From Novipirellula artificiosorum (GTDB lineage: Bacteria > Planctomycetota > Planctomycetia > Pirellulales > Pirellulaceae), in the NCBI RefSeq assembly GCF_007860135.1, contig NZ_SJPV01000006.1, positions 1-64,000 on the forward strand: DNA of 64,000 bases. Direction: 5' to 3'. Below, piece after piece: positions 1 through 8,231 of the stretch. Each line of letters starts with the position of its first letter. Position 1 is the first letter of the stretch. The translations under genes and the position numbers were made by a program. Below the pieces are notes generated by a model that searched no databases, had not been told where the DNA came from, and saw only the letters and a list, made by a program, of their open reading frames with translations.

Positions 1-115
1 ACTTGGGCCATCAGAGCTCGGATAGAAGAATGGGGAACCGGATCGTTTAAACGCAAACTCAATCAACAACCACCCCAACACAACAGTCACTTGACAGCAG
101 CAAACATTTCATAGA
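1..115 (+). other. Window edge; possible 3' end of an upstream gene
   Basis: Frame 1 is open from the window edge to a TAG at 112-114 (about 37 codons, ending in HLTAANIS). The stop lies just before the 116-166 hairpin, so this could be the tail of a plus-strand gene that converges on cmoB. The peptide has no recognisable motif, and frame 3 is also open up to position 50, so this is only a possibility. Confidence 0.15.
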
Positions 116-166
116 AGTGGACGAGGCCACGAGTCCTGCAACACGGGACTCGTGGCCTCGTCCACT
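116..166. terminator. Perfect 21-bp hairpin between cmoB and the window edge
   Basis: The arms 116-136 and 146-166 are perfect reverse complements of each other, with a 9-base loop (137-145). The hairpin lies 33 bp beyond the cmoB stop on the minus strand. No T-run follows on either side, so it is not a classical intrinsic terminator. It may end convergent transcripts, or be a copy of a dispersed REP-like palindrome. No second copy was seen in this window. Confidence 0.5.
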
Positions 167-198
167 ACCAAAGTCGTCACTTGTTGTTCACGCGATGC

Positions 199-1173
199 TT
201 ACCGTTTTGTTGCGGTCACGATGGCTCGCAGCGGCGCGGGATGGCCTTCGACGGTACGGGAAGCATCGTCCGGGTCTAAGAAATCCGCAAGGGATTCAAA
301 GGTCATCCAGTCCGTCCGACGTTGCTCGTCGGACGTCGTTAGGGTGATATCGATGCATTGGACATCGACGTAACCGCACCGCGTCAACCAGCAGCTTAAC
401 ATGGGCACCGACGGGATGAACCAGACATTACGCATCTTTGCATAGCGACCGGTCGGGACGAGGACTTCGGGTTTGCAGGAATCCACCACCAACGTTTCGA
501 GCACCAATTGGCCGCCCGGGCGTAGGGTTTCCGCAAGCGTCTGCAAATGATCAATGGGACTGGTCCGGTGATACAGCACGCCCATGGAAAACGTCGTATC
601 GAAAGCGCCGAGCGATTTGGGTAACTCGGTATCGGTCAAGGGAACGACAAAATGCCGTTCCGGCATCGGTGCGAACCGACGGATCACTTCGAATTGCATC
701 ACGTAGAGCAAATAGGGGTCGCAGCCGAGGACCCATTCGGCTCCAGCCTCGAGCATTTTCCAGCCGTAGTAACCATTGCCGCATCCGACGTCCAAAACCG
801 ACTGACCCCGCAAATCGATCGCCGAGCCGATACGGTCCCATTTCCAATTCGATCGCCATTCTGTATCGATGGGTATCCCCAAGACCTCGAAGGGGCCTTT
901 CCGCCAAGGATGAAACATTTTGAGCGTTTCTCGCAGGTCTTCACGTTGCGTTTCGCTACAGTTGCCGAGGACCTTGACGACATCGCCGCGGGAGTCGAGG
1001 GTTACATCGGGACCGTCGGGAAGCTGTTTCCATGCTCGCTTCCACTTGTCCAGGTTACCATGCTTTGCTGGGAAAAAACGATCTTCACATAGCGATCGAA
1101 TTTCATCCGCGCAGCACGACCCGTCACGTTTTCGGAGCAGCTCGTACAAGGCGTTGCGGTCGAATAAGGTCAT
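199..1173 (-). CDS. cmoB: tRNA U34 carboxymethyltransferase CmoB
   Basis: CmoB transfers the carboxymethyl group of carboxy-S-adenosyl-methionine to 5-hydroxyuridine at tRNA position 34, giving cmo5U, which widens wobble decoding. The 324-residue protein has the family block PWRKGPFEVLGIPIDTEWRS at about residues 88-107 and the SAM-binding motif VLDVGCGNGYYGW at about 126-138. Its length matches the E. coli enzyme. The ATG at 1173 was preferred over an upstream in-frame start at 1242 because it aligns with the family N-terminus and overlaps the cmoA stop as ATGA (1170-1173), indicating translational coupling to the enzyme that supplies its cofactor. Identification is secure by motif. Confidence 0.93.
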   Translation of the reverse strand: MTLFDRNALYELLRKRDGSCCADEIRSLCEDRFFPAKHGNLDKWKRAWKQLPDGPDVTLDSRGDVVKVLGNCSETQREDLRETLKMFHPWRKGPFEVLGIPIDTEWRSNWKWDRIGSAIDLRGQSVLDVGCGNGYYGWKMLEAGAEWVLGCDPYLLYVMQFEVIRRFAPMPERHFVVPLTDTELPKSLGAFDTTFSMGVLYHRTSPIDHLQTLAETLRPGGQLVLETLVVDSCKPEVLVPTGRYAKMRNVWFIPSVPMLSCWLTRCGYVDVQCIDITLTTSDEQRRTDWMTFESLADFLDPDDASRTVEGHPAPLRAIVTATKR

Positions 1174-1931
1174 GTGGGCTGCTCCGACTTGACCGCCAAG
1201 ACGGAAACGAAGTTGAAGCACTGAAACCACGGCGCCACACAACCGAAACCGACATCGCGAAGCCGCGCGACGTGTGAATCGGTCGTCTCGGGAAGCAAGC
1301 GGTTTTCCAACGCCGTTCGTTTTTGTGCGATTTCCAAATCGCTGTACCCGTGTGCTCGCTTGAAGTCATGGTGCAGATCGGTGAGCAAGGCTTGTTGAAG
1401 CGGGTCTTCAAAACAGATCTTCTCGGACAACAGGAGCGCTCCGCCCGGAATCAAGGCGTCGAACACCGATTGCATCAAAGCCGTGCGATCTTCGATGGGA
1501 ACAAATTGCAAGGTCAAGTTGATCACGACAAACGATGCATGGTCCAAGGCGAACTCACAGATATCCGCTTCGTGAACCTGAATGCGACAGCCGCTCGGCG
1601 GTTGTGCATTGACGATGCTGCGAAGCCGCTCAACCATGGCGGGGGCATTGTCGATTGCATGAAGGATGCAGTCGGGTGGCGCCTGGGGCTGCATCAGCAG
1701 GGTCGCGGCTCCCAAAGAGCAACCGAGGTCGTAAACATTGGTGTTTGGCAGGATAAATCGACTCGATAACTGCTCGATCATGGACAAGATCGAAGCGTAG
1801 CCGGGAACCGATCGAGCGATCATGTCTGGAAAAACGTCTGCGACAGCATCATCAAACGTGAAGTCGCCGACACGTCGTTGAGGAAGCGAATAGATCTGGT
1901 CTTTCGTCACGGAGCTTATCCTTAAACGCAC
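1170..1931 (-). CDS. cmoA: Carboxy-S-adenosyl-L-methionine synthase CmoA
   Basis: CmoA converts S-adenosyl-methionine and prephenate into carboxy-SAM, the donor used by CmoB. The 253-residue protein begins with GTG at 1931 and reads KDQIYSLPQRRVGDFTFDD near the N-terminus. A class I methyltransferase glycine motif (YDLGCSLGAAT) follows at residues 67-77, then the family stretch NLTLQFVP and the EKICFEDP region. It overlaps cmoB by 4 bp, and its own start abuts the stop of the upstream MFS gene at 1932, so the three genes probably share a transcript. The pair is best known from gammaproteobacteria. Confidence 0.93.
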   Translation of the reverse strand: MRLRISSVTKDQIYSLPQRRVGDFTFDDAVADVFPDMIARSVPGYASILSMIEQLSSRFILPNTNVYDLGCSLGAATLLMQPQAPPDCILHAIDNAPAMVERLRSIVNAQPPSGCRIQVHEADICEFALDHASFVVINLTLQFVPIEDRTALMQSVFDALIPGGALLLSEKICFEDPLQQALLTDLHHDFKRAHGYSDLEIAQKRTALENRLLPETTDSHVARLRDVGFGCVAPWFQCFNFVSVLAVKSEQPT

Positions 1932-3188
1932 TTACCGAGTTGTACCCACATGCTCTTGATGCACGCGGTTGCCAATTTTGAAGGACAAGCTGACCGTTGC
2001 GGTAGCCACCAACACCGCAGCGGCAATCAGCTGTGTCGTTTGAATCGACGTGTGCTCGGCAAGCTGCCCCCAGAGGATCGATCCGGAAGTCATTGAAAAT
2101 GCCATTGCCGTCAAGAAGCATCCCATTCCCCTCGCTCGCATCCGGCCTGGAAGAGTCATTTGTGCGGTTGCGTTCAAAGTTGTCAATGTCATCATCCACG
2201 TTGCCCCCATCAAGAGGGTCGCCAAACAGACGATCCATCCCGTTGTGGACCAACCGGTGACCGCCAACCCAAGTGCAAAGAATGCCATGGCCACCGCAAT
2301 GGTCCGATCCGCTCCAAACAGACGATGGAGCCGGGGCAAGATCCACGCGGCAACAACGGCTCCGACACCAACGCATCCTACCAGGAAACCAAACCCCCCA
2401 GCGTCCCAGCCAAGTCGTTCCTTGGCCACCAAAGGAAGGAGTGACCATAGCGCATTGGCTGGCAGGATAAAGAGAACCACGCCGATGATCACGTGACGCA
2501 TGGTCTTGTTGATGACAACAAAACGAAGCCCTTGATACATCGCCATGCGGAACGACAACCCGCGAGTGGATTCGCGTCGGTCGCGTCGCCACATCACCAG
2601 CACCGCAACGACTCCGGCGAACGACAACGCATTCATCGCGAACGCGATCCAAGCTCCTGCGGCGGCAATCAAGATACCGCCAATTGCCGGTCCCACAGCG
2701 CGGGCGAGGTTAAAACTGATGCTGCCCAACGCCACGGCACGCGACAGTTGATTCCTGGGTACCAATTCTGGAACCGCGGCTTGCCAAACCGGAACATGAA
2801 CCACCATTCCGATGCCCATCACCACAGTCAGCGACAAGAGCATCCACGCGGTAATGACGCCAGAAAAGGTCAGCAGGGATAACGTGGCGGTCGTGGCGCA
2901 AAGGACCAACTGCGTCAGGATCAACAGCCGACGTCGATCCACACGGTCTCCCAGCACACCGACGGGAATTGCCAAAAACACGATCGGCGCCGCCATCGCG
3001 GTCCGTACGGCCGCGACCATGGAAGGGGAAGGATCGAGCGAGGTCATCAGCCACCCCGCGCCGATCTCGTGAATCCACGTGCCAAGGTTGGACGCCAAGG
3101 ACGCGATCCAAAACGCTCGAAAGAGAGGATTGGCAAGCGGTTGCCATGCAGATCCCGCGAGACGATTGGATGAGGGGGGGGGAGTCAA
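1932..3188 (-). CDS. MFS transporter (MFS_3 / EntS-like exporter family)
   Basis: This 418-residue integral membrane protein has about twelve hydrophobic segments. The N-terminal half reads like the MFS_3 family: LFRAFWIASLASNLGTWIHE, then the loop GVLGDRVDRRR (the conserved loop 2-3 motif) at about residues 75-85, and VPELVPRNQLSRAVAL in the central region. Members are usually drug or siderophore exporters, but the substrate cannot be read from the sequence. No ATG is available and the start is TTG at 3188; there is no in-frame ATG between it and the upstream stop. It is directly followed by cmoA, but this probably reflects shared transcription and not a shared function. Confidence 0.85.
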   Translation of the reverse strand: MTPPPSSNRLAGSAWQPLANPLFRAFWIASLASNLGTWIHEIGAGWLMTSLDPSPSMVAAVRTAMAAPIVFLAIPVGVLGDRVDRRRLLILTQLVLCATTATLSLLTFSGVITAWMLLSLTVVMGIGMVVHVPVWQAAVPELVPRNQLSRAVALGSISFNLARAVGPAIGGILIAAAGAWIAFAMNALSFAGVVAVLVMWRRDRRESTRGLSFRMAMYQGLRFVVINKTMRHVIIGVVLFILPANALWSLLPLVAKERLGWDAGGFGFLVGCVGVGAVVAAWILPRLHRLFGADRTIAVAMAFFALGLAVTGWSTTGWIVCLATLLMGATWMMTLTTLNATAQMTLPGRMRARGMGCFLTAMAFSMTSGSILWGQLAEHTSIQTTQLIAAAVLVATATVSLSFKIGNRVHQEHVGTTR

Positions 3189-3311
3189 GAAAGAAGGCGG
3201 GGCAAGCGAGAAACAAGCGGGGATAGAAACCAGTGAATACCATCGCGACCACTTTACGATCTAGGATGGGAACTTGGCTAGGCCCTGCGAGCAGGTTGGA
3301 AAACGCGTCCA

Positions 3312-3956
3312 CTAGCTATTCTCTAAGACCCAGTGAGTCGCAACCCTTGCCAATTCAGCGGTATGGCTGAGCGCCAATTTATCCTTGATTCGTGATCGAT
3401 AGGTCTCGATGGTGTTGGGGCTCAGCCGCATCCCTTCGGCAATTTCACTCGTCTTCATCCCTTTGCCAATGTTAACGAATACCTCTAATTCGCGATCCGA
3501 TAGCACGTGCGACGGGGATCTTAGCTCGGCCTTTCCCCCCTGAGACAACCGCTTCAGAATCTTCGCAGAGAACTCGGGGCTGAGAAAGACCTCACCCGCC
3601 AAGATGGTCCGGATCGCATCAATCATCGTTTCATGAGCGTGTCGTTTATTGAGGTATCCGTTGGCGCCGGCATGTAACGCACGTTCGGCGTACAACGAAT
3701 CGTCGTACATCGACCAAACTAACAATCGCACATCGGGAAATCGAGTTCGAATTTCTTTGACCAACTCAATGCCGTTTCCCGATTTGAGCGAAACGTCGAT
3801 GACCGCAGCATCTGGCTTTTGTTGCTCGATCACCGCGAGTGCATCCTCAACGTCTTCGGCTTCGCCACAGACTTCCAAATCGGGTTCCAGCCGGATACGC
3901 ATCGCCAACCCTTCACGAGTAATCGGATGGTCGTCGACGATCATCACCGTAGACAT
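3312..3956 (-). CDS. NarL/FixJ-type response regulator
   Basis: This 214-residue two-component regulator has an N-terminal receiver domain (residues 1-120) with the acidic pair DD at 8-9, phosphoacceptor D54 in AAVIDVSL and the conserved lysine at K104. A C-terminal LuxR helix-turn-helix follows (about 145-205, LSDRELEVFVNIGKGMKTSEIAEGM and SPNTIETYRSRIKDKL). It starts with ATG at 3956, 26 bp after the stop of the truncated kinase gene, so the two form a kinase-regulator pair read leftwards behind tadC. It may act on the pilus cluster or on an unknown regulon. All key receiver residues are present. Confidence 0.93.
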   Translation of the reverse strand: MSTVMIVDDHPITREGLAMRIRLEPDLEVCGEAEDVEDALAVIEQQKPDAAVIDVSLKSGNGIELVKEIRTRFPDVRLLVWSMYDDSLYAERALHAGANGYLNKRHAHETMIDAIRTILAGEVFLSPEFSAKILKRLSQGGKAELRSPSHVLSDRELEVFVNIGKGMKTSEIAEGMRLSPNTIETYRSRIKDKLALSHTAELARVATHWVLENS

Positions 3957-3982
3957 TGCTTACCGCCCTTTCTAAACAGAGC

Positions 3983-4360
3983 CTATGGATCTGGCACGAT
4001 ACAAGAGACAATTGTGCCTCGATGAGCTCCCGATACAATGGACATCCTACCACCAATGACGCTCGCTCGGTATCCCATGGATCGCATTCCGCTGCCCAGG
4101 CTTTCCCGATCCCTTGGGTCAAAGCCGGCGCCGTTGTCGGAGATCCTCAGCTCACAGAAGCCATCCTCACACTGGATTGCGATTTCGATTTCGGTCGCAC
4201 TGCCATGCCTGACAGCGTTCGTAATCGCCTCCTGGGCAATTTGGTACAAGTGGGTTGCTGTTTCGCCGCTCGAGAATGCCACCGCCGGGCTGAGGGCCAT
4301 TGAGCATTGGATCGGGTGCAACTCGGAAACTTGGGATGCGAGTTTGGATAATGCGGACAC
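3983..4360 (-). CDS. Truncated sensor histidine kinase (ATPase-domain remnant)
   Basis: This is the C-terminal part of a NarL-type sensor kinase. Visible parts are the N box QEAITNAVRHG (residues 43-53, N47), the G1 box DNGAGF (75-80) and the G2 region GSGM (89-92). The dimerisation helix with the phosphoryl-accepting histidine, and any sensor domain, are missing. Kinase-like sequence continues upstream of the GTG at 4360 without a start codon (RPLNTVCIDPRGL) right up to the tadC stop at 4405-4407, and then ends. This indicates a deletion that fused the kinase tail to the 3' end of tadC. Expression as a free ATPase domain cannot be excluded. The cognate regulator lies 26 bp downstream. Confidence 0.75.
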   Translation of the reverse strand: MSALSKLASQVSELHPIQCSMALSPAVAFSSGETATHLYQIAQEAITNAVRHGSATEIEIAIQCEDGFCELRISDNGAGFDPRDRESLGSGMRSMGYRASVIGGRMSIVSGAHRGTIVSCIVPDP

Positions 4361-4404
4361 AAGACCTCGGGGGTCGATACAGACGGTGTTCAGCGGCCGG
4401 TTCG

Positions 4405-5385
4405 CTACTTGCTGAGCATGTTGCGATACATGTTGATGCCGGCGGGGCCGACCAAGACGACGAAAATCCCGGGAAAGATGAACAAGACCAGTGGAAAGAT
4501 CATCTTGACCGCGGTCTTGGCTGCCTTTTCTTCTGCAATTTGTCGGCGTTTCGTTCGCATCGAATCGCTTTGCACTCGAAGTGCGTTTGCGACACTCGAG
4601 CCAAACTTGTCCGCTTGGATCAAAATGGAAGCGAGTTGCTTCAGATCGTCCACACCACTGCGTTGGCCGAGAGCCTGCAAGACCTCGGAACGAGGTCGAC
4701 CGAACTGTAGTTGTTGGTTGGCAACGCTAAATTCTTCACCAATCGATTTATGGCTCTTGGACATCTCTTCAGCCACTTTTCGCAGCGCTTGGTCCATTCC
4801 CAATCCCGCTTCGACACAAACAACCATCAAGTCAAGTGCGTCCGGTAAGCCGAGGAAGATGGACTCCATCCGCCGCTTGGCCAAGAAGCCCAGGATGAAT
4901 TTGGGAAGCATGAAGCCAACCACCAGCCCCCCCAGCAGCTTGAGCAACATGGGCTGCGTCAAACCATCCGCGAGAATTCCGAAGACTCCCCCAAAGAACA
5001 GGCCCACGACAGCAATGATCAATTGGATGCCCTTGAACACGATCGGCGCGGACTCGCCACGGAAACCGGCATTCATCAAAATCTCCCGCAGCGTGCTCAT
5101 CTCCTTTTCGCTACCGCGAACCGTATCGGCAAGGGGGGAGGTGGCCTTTTCCAACGCGGCGGCGAGCGCCTGGTTCTTTCTCTTTTTTAGATCTTCTTCC
5201 GAAAAGACCTCGTCGCCGCCTTTGCGGCGGCGCATGGCATCGAGTCGTGCTTCGGCACGAGGTTTATCGTCACCACTGACTCGTCCTAAGATGAACCAAG
5301 CAAGAGCGGTCACACCAAAAAAGATCGCGATCGACGTGATCGTCACTGGGCTGAATGCAAGAGCGAACATGGCAAAGGTATTCAT
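4405..5385 (-). CDS. tadC: TadC-like pilus assembly inner-membrane protein (T2SS F domain)
   Basis: This 326-residue membrane protein is of the GspF/TadC type. An N-terminal transmembrane segment (about residues 10-32) is followed by a charged, Lys/Arg/Glu-rich cytoplasmic stretch, a pair of hydrophobic segments (about 105-165), and the F-domain signature LDLMVVCVEAGLGMDQALRKVAEEM. A final hydrophobic segment ends in GINMYRNMLSK. With TadB it would form the inner-membrane platform on which the CpaF ATPase assembles Flp-type pili. It starts at an ATG 77 bp after the tadB stop and is the last complete gene of the pilus cluster before the kinase remnant. Confidence 0.88.
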   Translation of the reverse strand: MNTFAMFALAFSPVTITSIAIFFGVTALAWFILGRVSGDDKPRAEARLDAMRRRKGGDEVFSEEDLKKRKNQALAAALEKATSPLADTVRGSEKEMSTLREILMNAGFRGESAPIVFKGIQLIIAVVGLFFGGVFGILADGLTQPMLLKLLGGLVVGFMLPKFILGFLAKRRMESIFLGLPDALDLMVVCVEAGLGMDQALRKVAEEMSKSHKSIGEEFSVANQQLQFGRPRSEVLQALGQRSGVDDLKQLASILIQADKFGSSVANALRVQSDSMRTKRRQIAEEKAAKTAVKMIFPLVLFIFPGIFVVLVGPAGINMYRNMLSK

Positions 5386-5462
5386 AAGAGGGCGTTCCTG
5401 ATAGAACGATCGGCGGACAAAGTCGAGGTTAGTTTGGTGCAGGGATGGCGTTGGGAGATTCG

Positions 5463-6431
5463 TTAGACCTTGATCGTAATGATCTTCTTGATCACCAAGG
5501 CCCCAATGATCTGAGTCACCAGTGCGATGCCGAGCAAGTATCGACCAATTTCATCGATAAACAACATCATGACGTAGTCGTAGTTCAATTTGAGCATCAC
5601 CAGGAACAAGACCGGTGGCAGCGCTAACAGTACGGCACCACTCATTCGGCCTTCACCCGTCAGCGCTTGGATTTGCCCATGGATTTGCAGTCGCTCGCGA
5701 ATGATGTAACCAATCTTGTCCAAGATTTCGGCTAAGTCACCACCGGTTTGACGCTGCAAAACCACGGCGGTTGCAAAGAACCGAAGGTCCATGTTCGGGA
5801 CGCGAGCCGCCATGCCTTCGATGGCTTCGTCGAGCGGAATCCCAAAGTTCTGTTCTTCAAAGGTCCGGCCGAATTCGGTTGCCAACGGAGCTTCCATTTG
5901 CTTGGCAACCAAGTCAAAACCGGCATTCAGCGAGTGGCCAGCGCGAAGCGATCGACCAAGCAGCTCAAGTGCCTCAGGCATTTGTAAACCGAACTTCGCC
6001 AAGCGACGTTTGCGCTTCATCAACAACCAGCCAACCGGTACGGTCAGGAAGGCCAAACCGACGAGTGGAGCGAGTAACTTGGGTACTGGCGCGAGGATGC
6101 ACAAGCCAAGTCCCGCCGCAAACGACACCAAGCAGATGAAGGCATACTGGGTTGCCGGCATCTTGATGTCGGCTTGTTCCAAGTAATCGCTCAGCCCCGG
6201 CAATTCCTCCAAGAACCTGGCGAATCGATTTCCCGAGCCTTCCGAACCGGAAAGCAGCAACGATTTGTACTCGGATTCTTCGACGCCGCGACCTCCGCGT
6301 CGCGATGCCATCGCGGCCAGACGATCTTCGGCCGACGTCGAATCGGTTCCCGGCATCATGATGTTGATTGCAAACGCAACGAGCGATGCAACAAACACAC
6401 CGACGGCGATTACGATGACGATTCCGCTCAT
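5463..6431 (-). CDS. tadB: TadB-like pilus assembly inner-membrane protein (T2SS F domain)
   Basis: This 322-residue protein has an N-terminal transmembrane segment (IVIVIAVGVFVASLVAFAIN), a cytoplasmic region with a glycine/arginine patch, two hydrophobic segments in the middle and the F-domain core MPEALELLGRSLRAGHSLNAGFDLVAKQM. Further conserved text is AVVLQRQTGGDLAEILDKI, followed by C-terminal membrane helices. It lies between cpaF (97 bp upstream) and tadC, the usual order for Tad systems, and is likely the TadB partner of TadC in the pilus platform. Confidence 0.88.
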   Translation of the reverse strand: MSGIVIVIAVGVFVASLVAFAINIMMPGTDSTSAEDRLAAMASRRGGRGVEESEYKSLLLSGSEGSGNRFARFLEELPGLSDYLEQADIKMPATQYAFICLVSFAAGLGLCILAPVPKLLAPLVGLAFLTVPVGWLLMKRKRRLAKFGLQMPEALELLGRSLRAGHSLNAGFDLVAKQMEAPLATEFGRTFEEQNFGIPLDEAIEGMAARVPNMDLRFFATAVVLQRQTGGDLAEILDKIGYIIRERLQIHGQIQALTGEGRMSGAVLLALPPVLFLVMLKLNYDYVMMLFIDEIGRYLLGIALVTQIIGALVIKKIITIKV

Positions 6432-6528
6432 GACAGTAACGCTTTAAGACTAAGGGGAGATTTCTTGAAACTCGAGGAGAAACACCACGCGGCCCAGGTC
6501 TTCACCATGGGCCACGTACGAAGAATGC

Positions 6529-7848
6529 CTACGCCGGCATAATGACTCGCTCACGAAATGCACTGCTCGGCAACCGAACACCGGCGGACTCCAATTTTTC
6601 CATGAACGATGGACGAACGCCGGTGCACTCGAAATGCCCGAACGCTTTGCCTTCGTCGTCGATGCCCTTCTGCACGTACCGATAGATGTCCTGCAGCACA
6701 ATCGTGTCTTGTTCCATTCCGACCACTTCGGTAATCGCCGTGACACGCCGCGGGCCTCCCTGCAAGCGGTTGGCCTGGATCAGGACGTCGACAGCACCTG
6801 CGACTTGTTGGCGAATGGCTTTGACTGGTAATTCGAATCCCGCCATCATCACCAACGTCTCCAAACGAGCGATCGCATCGCGAGGGGTGTTGGCGTGAAT
6901 TGTCGTCAATGACCCATCGTGACCGGTGTTCATGGCTTGCAGCATGTCCAACGTTTCCCCACCGCGGCATTCGCCGATGATGATACGCTCAGGACGCATA
7001 CGTAAGGCATTCTTGACCAAGTCGGTTGCCGTAACCGCACCGGTTCCTTCGATGTTGGGTGGACGCGTCTCTAACCGAACCACATGGTCTTGTTGAAGCT
7101 GCAACTCCGCAGCGTCTTCGATCGTGACAATCCGGTCGTCATGACCGATAAACGAGCTGAGGGTGTTCAATAGTGTTGTTTTCCCCGAACCGGTACCACC
7201 CGCGATGATCATGTTCAACCGTGCTTTGATACATCCCTCGAGCAGCATCACCATCTCAGGCGTGAAGGCTCGGTAGTTCAGCAGGTCTTCGAGTTTCAGT
7301 GGATTGCTACCGAAACGACGAATGCTGACCGCCGCTCCGTCGAGCGCCAGCGGTGGAATGATTGCGTTGACACGCGAACCATCTTCGAGACGAGCATCCA
7401 CCATGGGACAGGTCTCGTCGACTCGACGGCCAACCTTGCTGACGATCCGGTCAATGATCTGCAGCAGATGTTTCCCGTCGCGGAATTCGACGTCGGTCTT
7501 CTGCATCCGGCCGCCTTTTTCCACATAGATGTTCTTCGGGCCATTGATCAAAATGTCGCTGACCTGCGGGTCCTTCAGGATCAGTTCGAGTGGACCGAGG
7601 CCAAGCACCTCGTCGAGCACTTCATCGACGATTCGTTCCCGCTCTTGACGATTCAGCAGGGTATCTTCGGCGTCGCAAAGGTGCTCGACGACCAAACGGA
7701 TCTCTCGAGTGAGCGTTTCGCCCTTGAGGTCGCCGACACGTGAAAGGTCAAGCTTGTCGACCAACTTGCTGTGGATGCGACGTTTAATGTCCTCAAATTG
7801 CTGTTGACGATTGACTTCAGGTCTTGCTGTCTGTGTGCCAGTTCGCAT
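6529..7848 (-). CDS. cpaF: CpaF/TadA-type pilus assembly ATPase
   Basis: This is the secretion ATPase that powers Flp/Tad pilus assembly. The 439-residue protein has an N-terminal helical domain, the stretch DILINGPKNIYVEKGG typical of CpaF, a Walker A motif GGTGSGKTT at residues 217-225, an acidic box IEDAAELQL, a Walker B RIIIGECRGGE at about 288-298 and the histidine box TIHANTP. All catalytic motifs are intact, in contrast to the GspE-like neighbour. ATG 7848 is preferred over an upstream TTG at 7923 because the extra 25 residues do not fit the family. It is followed by tadB and tadC. Confidence 0.93.
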   Translation of the reverse strand: MRTGTQTARPEVNRQQQFEDIKRRIHSKLVDKLDLSRVGDLKGETLTREIRLVVEHLCDAEDTLLNRQERERIVDEVLDEVLGLGPLELILKDPQVSDILINGPKNIYVEKGGRMQKTDVEFRDGKHLLQIIDRIVSKVGRRVDETCPMVDARLEDGSRVNAIIPPLALDGAAVSIRRFGSNPLKLEDLLNYRAFTPEMVMLLEGCIKARLNMIIAGGTGSGKTTLLNTLSSFIGHDDRIVTIEDAAELQLQQDHVVRLETRPPNIEGTGAVTATDLVKNALRMRPERIIIGECRGGETLDMLQAMNTGHDGSLTTIHANTPRDAIARLETLVMMAGFELPVKAIRQQVAGAVDVLIQANRLQGGPRRVTAITEVVGMEQDTIVLQDIYRYVQKGIDDEGKAFGHFECTGVRPSFMEKLESAGVRLPSSAFRERVIMPA

Positions 7849-7996
7849 AGCTGGAAAATCCCCGGATAAAACCGATTGCTTTGTTTTGATCAATTCTGCG
7901 CGTTCCCCCGGTTTCCAAAACAAGCGGCCAAACGCAGAGCACTCGTGCAGGGTCGCTTTCCAAGCTGTCGCTCACCATCGTGATGGCGAGGTTTCC

Positions 7997-8203
7997 TCAA
8001 GAAAGTTTGCTCGGAATCCAACGACCCAAGCAAACATAGAACACAATTAAGGTACACAACGCCCAACCGGTACATATTGACGCAAGAAGTGGCAGCAAGC
8101 GGATGATGCGGTTGCGGAGAGGCGGAGGGGCAGCGCTACGACCGATACCACCGTCAAAGTCGCACGCAAGAGGAGATCCATTGAGTCCATTCGCAAGCAT
8201 CAT
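7997..8203 (-). CDS. Possible small single-pass membrane protein
   Basis: A 68-codon reading frame lies between the GspE-like gene and cpaF on the same strand. Its C-terminal half is one hydrophobic segment (RLLPLLASICTGWALCTLIV) preceded by arginines, which would give an N-in membrane protein. Two ATGs (8203, 8200) are available and no clear Shine-Dalgarno sequence is seen. It lacks the GxxxxE processing motif of Flp pilins. The strand, the position and the filling of an otherwise empty 380-bp gap are the only support. Confidence 0.35.
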   Translation of the reverse strand: MMLANGLNGSPLACDFDGGIGRSAAPPPLRNRIIRLLPLLASICTGWALCTLIVFYVCLGRWIPSKLS

Positions 8204-8231
8204 GGTGACGCACTGATTCTGCGGACGAGCC

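Noticed and set aside
438..923. Plus-strand 161-codon frame inside cmoB
   Set aside because: The antisense cmoB frame has clear family motifs; this is a shadow frame.
7997..8203. Small frame as a Flp pilin gene
   Set aside because: No prepilin processing motif (glycine followed by an early glutamate) and the hydrophobic segment is C-terminal, not N-terminal. It is kept only as a possible membrane protein.
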